Shown here: positions 33,120-35,734 of the stretch, piece after piece
Layout of the letters: each line of letters starts with the position of its first letter
Numbering within the stretch: the first letter of the stretch is position 1
From: DATGIQ01 sp035295665
GTDB lineage: Bacteria; Planctomycetota; Planctomycetia; Gemmatales; Gemmataceae
Direction: 5' to 3'
Assembly (NCBI GenBank): GCA_035295665.1
Contig: DATGIQ010000373.1
Location: forward strand, 1 to 35,734
Length of the DNA stretch: 35,734 bases
The notes under the pieces: model-generated
Told to the model about the DNA's origin: nothing
The model's database searches: none
What the model saw: the letters and a program-made list of their open reading frames with translations, nothing else
Translations under genes and position numbers: made by a program

Positions 33120-34643
33120 TTACCTGGCCACACCATTGGTTTTGTCGGCCACGGCCACGGAGCCATTTTTCGCATGACCGATGTGGTTCGTGCCGTTGCC
33201 GAGGGTTGCGACCGTCGCCTCGATGCTTTCGGCGAACTTCATGAGCGTGGCGATTTGCGCCCACACCGGTTCGGAGCCCTTGCCCCCGACCACTTCGAGT
33301 CGCCCCGTCGATTGCCCGCCAACCGTGAGCGGGATCTCCGCACGCCATTCGTCCATGCGCTCCGCTCCGGCATCCTGCGGATAGTGCCAGATCGCATGGT
33401 ATCCTTCATAGAGAGCCGGCATGTTCACGTCGAGACGGATCATTCGCAGGTTTAGCTCCCCTGCACAGGCAGTCAATTTGCCCCAGAGTTCTCCCCAGTC
33501 GGCGGAGCCTTGCAAGCGAATTTCCGTCTGATGGGCCTGGTGATTATGAGGCGGAAGTTGTAGGAGCGAAACCATGCCCGTCATCAAGCAATTCTTGACC
33601 AGCATCAACTCTGCGAAGCCGAACAGCCGCGTGATGATGTAGACGCCAACCACCGCCAAGGCGGAGAAGACCGCCAACAACTCGCTGTGGAAAGAAACAC
33701 TTGCCAACGCCCCCACGGCTGTACAGAGACACGAGCCGGAGATCCAGAACAGGGCCCGACGGGTCGAAAACCCGCGGCCCAGGAGGCAGTGGTGGAGGTG
33801 TCCGCGGTCGGCAATGACGAGGCTGCGGCCGGTTAGTTTGCGGCGGATTACAGCGGCCGCCGTGTCAAACGCGGGAATGGTCAGCATCGCCACCGGGGCC
33901 ACCAGCGCCACCGTGGCGGGACCTTTGAGGTTGCCGCGCAGGGCCAGCGCGCCGATCACGAAGCCGACCAGCATGCTGCCCGAATCGCCGAGAAAGATCG
34001 TGGCAGGAGGAAAATTATAATGGAGAAAACCAACCAGGGCCCCGGCCAAGGCGGCTGCTACACAGGCCGCCGCATCATGGCCACTCAGGACGGCCATCAC
34101 CGCCAACGCCAGGCAGATGATCACGCCCACCGAACTCAACAGCCCGTCCATTCCATCCAAGAGGTTGAGGGAATTGATCGTACTGAGAAGCCATAGGATC
34201 GTGAACGGCACGGCCAGGAATCCAAGCTCCCATTGCCAATCAAAGAGTCGAATTCTCTGGACGACTAATCCGGAGGCCATGACGATGCAGACCGCGCCCA
34301 TCTGCCCGAGCAATTTGTGCCTCCAGCGAAGGCAGCGAAAGTCGTCAGCCAAGCCGACGGCCACGATCACGATGCTCGCGAGCAAGAATCCCGGGAGGAA
34401 CAGTTCTTGCTCCGCGAACCAACCGTGGGCGGGCCCGGGGCCGATCAGCGAAACAGCCAGGCCGCCAAAGAGCGCTCCGCACACGGCGATTCCGCCGGCC
34501 ACCGGAGTCGGCTTGCCGTGGATTTTGCGTCTTCCGTCGGGCTGATCGACGGGCCCGAAGCGGTCTGCAAAAGCGCGCACCAAGGGAGTCAGCAGCAGGC
34601 AGAGGCCGAAACTAGATCCGAAGACAACCAGTAGCGCAGTCAA
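33120..34643 (-). CDS. MraY/WecA-family undecaprenyl-phosphate sugar-1-phosphate transferase
   Basis: The 507-residue protein has about eleven membrane helices and the family's catalytic motifs: GLADDFRCLRW (Asp-Asp), NSLNLLDGMDGL, FLGDSGSMLVG and a cytosolic loop ADRGHLHHCLLGRGFS (the HxHH type loop of WecA-like enzymes). It would transfer a sugar-1-phosphate, commonly GlcNAc-1-P, to undecaprenyl phosphate and so start each glycan. A soluble C-terminal part of about 150 residues follows the last helix, longer than in standard WecA. It contains mixed alpha/beta sequence I do not recognise. The start is TTG at 34641-34643, because an in-frame stop lies 11 codons further upstream and no ATG occurs before the first helix. 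Confidence 0.92.
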   Translation of the reverse strand: MTALLVVFGSSFGLCLLLTPLVRAFADRFGPVDQPDGRRKIHGKPTPVAGGIAVCGALFGGLAVSLIGPGPAHGWFAEQELFLPGFLLASIVIVAVGLADDFRCLRWRHKLLGQMGAVCIVMASGLVVQRIRLFDWQWELGFLAVPFTILWLLSTINSLNLLDGMDGLLSSVGVIICLALAVMAVLSGHDAAACVAAALAGALVGFLHYNFPPATIFLGDSGSMLVGFVIGALALRGNLKGPATVALVAPVAMLTIPAFDTAAAVIRRKLTGRSLVIADRGHLHHCLLGRGFSTRRALFWISGSCLCTAVGALASVSFHSELLAVFSALAVVGVYIITRLFGFAELMLVKNCLMTGMVSLLQLPPHNHQAHQTEIRLQGSADWGELWGKLTACAGELNLRMIRLDVNMPALYEGYHAIWHYPQDAGAERMDEWRAEIPLTVGGQSTGRLEVVGGKGSEPVWAQIATLMKFAESIEATVATLGNGTNHIGHAKNGSVAVADKTNGVAR

Positions 34644-34807
34644 TTCGCACCCGACTTTGCCCGTGCGCGGCGTTCACCCCTCCCACACCGATCAGGAACG
34701 GGGACTCCGCGCAGTCCAAGAATCAAACGTACGTGGCGGTTCAAAACGATTAGTGTGTTGCCGGAAAACGAGCGGAATGATGGTGGATAGGCTATCGTTT
34801 CTAAAGG

Positions 34808-34860
34808 CCTGACCCGTTCGCTGGCGGACGCCGCTGTCCTAGTAAGGCGATCCGGTCAGG
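34808..34860 (-). promoter_or_regulatory. Stem-loop overlapping the end of the small leader ORF
   Basis: A 7-base inverted repeat (CCTGACC at 34808-34814, GGTCAGG at 34854-34860) encloses a smaller GGAC/GTCC stem. The stop codon of the leader ORF (34839-34841) lies inside the structure. Transcription reaches the first operon gene about 165 bases later. No strong U-run follows, so a simple terminator is doubtful. Confidence 0.3.
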
Positions 34861-34934
34861 GCACACTCCGTCCCCGTCGGTTGCGCAGCCATAGTCACGC
34901 ACCGAAAACCTGGTAGGGGAACCGCTGCCATCAT
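34839..34934 (-). CDS. Small leader ORF with strong ribosome binding site, function unknown
   Basis: Thirty-one codons read from ATG 34932-34934 to TAG 34839-34841. AAGGAGGA lies 4 bases before the ATG, nearly a full anti-Shine-Dalgarno match and one of the best such sites in the window. The product (MMAAVPLPGFRCV and onwards) has no signal peptide, helix or known motif, and no run of one amino acid as in classical attenuator peptides. Its position about 195 bases before the initiating transferase gene suggests a regulatory leader peptide or a small protein. It could also be a chance ORF with a lucky site. Confidence 0.35.
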   Translation of the reverse strand: MMAAVPLPGFRCVTMAAQPTGTECALTGSPY

Positions 34935-35494
34935 TCGGTCCTCCTTGACTGCACGGCGCGACCGCTACACGGAGGCGAGCCGGGCCGGGTCCATCCTGGT
35001 TGGCCGCAGCACCGTCTGGCGGTAAGCAAAGAGCTCGTGCAAGTCCCGCGGTCGTACCCGCATCACGCAAGCCTCAACTCCCTGCGGAAGGCGGGCGGCG
35101 GGGTACTTGCAGTTCACTCGATACCCCGTCCGGGCGCTACCCCAATCTTCCGCAGATCGGACAGGGGGGCGAACTGGATTTTCTGCCCGAATGCGCAGCG
35201 CATCGAGATTCTCTCATTCGCTTCTCGAAAGCGCTTGCCAAGCAATACGGCCCTCCGGGAATCCGCTGGAATAGAGAGAACGGCTTCCACGGGAGCCAGG
35301 CCAAACAACGTCAAAAGTATGGAGAGGCGAACGTCCCTGTTGCAGGGGTGGGACGGACTACTACAGCATTGTACCGATGGTAGTCAGAGAACTAGCCAGC
35401 AAACATGCTTCGCGAGATCCCTCGAAGGCATCGTGCATGCTGCCTCGGACATCGTTGGCCTCAAGGCATTGCCGGGGTTCTCCATGCCCCTCTA

Positions 35495-35523
35495 CTTTTA
35501 CCAGCCAGCATAGCCCAAGTCAA
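35495..35523 (-). promoter_or_regulatory. Candidate sigma70-type promoter for the polysaccharide operon
   Basis: On the minus strand TTGACT (plus-strand 35518-35523) and TAAAAG (35495-35500) are separated by exactly 17 bases, five and four matches to the consensus hexamers. An A/T-rich block with a six-A run lies immediately upstream (35524-35540) and looks like an UP element, unusual in this GC-rich sequence. It sits after the stem-loop of the previous gene, where an operon promoter is expected. Confidence 0.4.
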
Positions 35524-35556
35524 ATGATTTTTTAATGTATTCTCGTTCCGCAGCCT

Positions 35557-35588
35557 GGAACCGCGGCACTCCGCGGACGCGTAGTTCC
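35557..35588 (-). terminator. Possible terminator hairpin of the gene at the right edge
   Basis: CCGCGG at 35561-35566 and 35571-35576 form a 6-base stem with a 4-base loop. It is extended outward by GGAA/TTCC with an internal bulge, and lies 40-70 bases after the partial gene's stop codon. There is no immediate U tract; an A/T-rich stretch follows about 15 bases further. Confidence 0.33.
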
Positions 35589-35628
35589 GATCCAGATACC
35601 GCTACTTTGGACCACCCCTGCGCTGGCT

Positions 35629-35734
35629 CTACGGGACGACGACGTTGGTCGAGCCGGACTCATGCGGTCCGTGGATGGCGAGCCAGTTGAAGGTGAACTT
35701 GAAGACGGTGGTGAAGTAGCGGCTGAAGGCTTCG
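35629..35734 (-). CDS. C-terminal end of an unidentified protein, cut by window edge
   Basis: The last 34 codons of a minus-strand gene end at TAG 35629-35631. Third positions are almost all G or C, as in the real genes here, and the sequence reads SRYFTTVFKFTFNWLAIHG, then SGSTNVVVP. I do not recognise the family. It is probably not part of the polysaccharide operon, because a hairpin and a promoter candidate separate them. Confidence 0.5.
   Translation of the reverse strand, partial: EAFSRYFTTVFKFTFNWLAIHGPHESGSTNVVVP

Larger units (their letters stand above)
34644..35494 (-). other. Long untranslated leader of the polysaccharide operon
   Basis: About 850 bases lie between the candidate promoter and the first operon gene. 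Apart from the 31-codon ORF at 34839-34934 and the inverted repeat around its end, I find no gene with convincing codon use or motifs. The open frames on both strands here have no family signature. A leader of this length in an otherwise compact locus suggests post-initiation control, but no known riboswitch class is recognisable by eye. Confidence 0.4.

Noticed and set aside
34801..35070. Open frame of 89 codons on the minus strand in the leader
   Set aside because: Its sequence is low-complexity and has no motif. The shorter ORF with a strong ribosome binding site overlaps it in another frame.
34990..35110. Possible cyclic-di-GMP-type riboswitch (CACGCAAGCCTC resembles part of GEMM)
   Set aside because: Only one short stretch matches, it is on the plus strand with no gene downstream in that direction, and the paired stems could not be drawn.
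35114..35314. Minus-strand frame of 66 codons in the leader
   Set aside because: Starts at TTG without a ribosome binding site; third positions are not biased as in neighbouring genes.
35037..35513. Plus-strand frame of 158 codons at the right end
   Set aside because: No ribosome binding site, no family motif, codon use unlike the real genes, and it is opposite a promoter candidate.

Overview
The window is a large bacterial surface-polysaccharide biosynthesis locus. Almost every gene lies on the minus strand, so transcription runs from about 35.5 kb towards position 1. It is moderately GC-rich with strong third-position G/C in the genes, and many genes are packed end to end with ATGA, GTGA, TGATG or TAATG stop/start overlaps. 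I infer a Planctomycetota-like organism. The hints are a Uma2-family nuclease gene, a tyrosine-autokinase with a glycine-tyrosine tail, frequent GTG/TTG starts and weak Shine-Dalgarno use. No rRNA or other taxonomic marker is present, so this is tentative.

Layout in transcription order. (1) 35.73-34.64 kb: the C-terminus of an unknown gene, a stem-loop, a candidate sigma70-like promoter, then a long leader holding a 31-codon ORF with a near-perfect ribosome binding site. (2) 34.64-28.2 kb, assembly and export core: WecA/MraY-type initiating phosphoglycosyl transferase, Wzc-type tyrosine autokinase/chain-length protein, and Wzm and Wzt ABC exporter subunits. (3) 28.2-24.66 kb, CDP-sugar module: glucose-1-phosphate cytidylyltransferase (RfbF), CDP-glucose 4,6-dehydratase-like SDR (RfbG), a zinc-type sugar C-methyltransferase and an RfbC-like epimerase, together predicted to make a branched 6-deoxy sugar. 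(4) 24.66-19.5 kb: an ATP-grasp ligase, a protein-tyrosine-phosphatase-like domain fused to an SDR epimerase, and an MBOAT O-acyltransferase with its SGNH/DltD-like partner. (5) 19.5-18.3 kb, a junction: a broken paralogue of the downstream aminotransferase and a lone plus-strand Uma2 nuclease gene. (6) 18.28-1 kb, glycan-specific module: DegT aminotransferase, four GT2-type transferases, a MocA-SDR two-enzyme fusion, a FkbM and three other methyltransferases, three GT4-type transferases, a CgeB-like transferase, a Wzy-like polymerase and the start of an AsnB-type amidotransferase.

Together these genes would start a lipid-linked glycan on undecaprenyl phosphate. They would build it from CDP-linked and amino- or keto-modified sugars, methylate and acylate it, and move it across the membrane. 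An ABC exporter with a Wzt-type C-terminal domain and a Wzy-like polymerase occur in the same locus, which is not the textbook arrangement. No flippase (Wzx), outer-membrane channel (Wza) or stand-alone Wzb phosphatase is visible. The most novel points are the phosphatase-SDR fusion, the MocA-SDR fusion, the repeat-encoded tyrosine tail of the kinase, the aminotransferase remnant at the Uma2 junction, and the operon leader.
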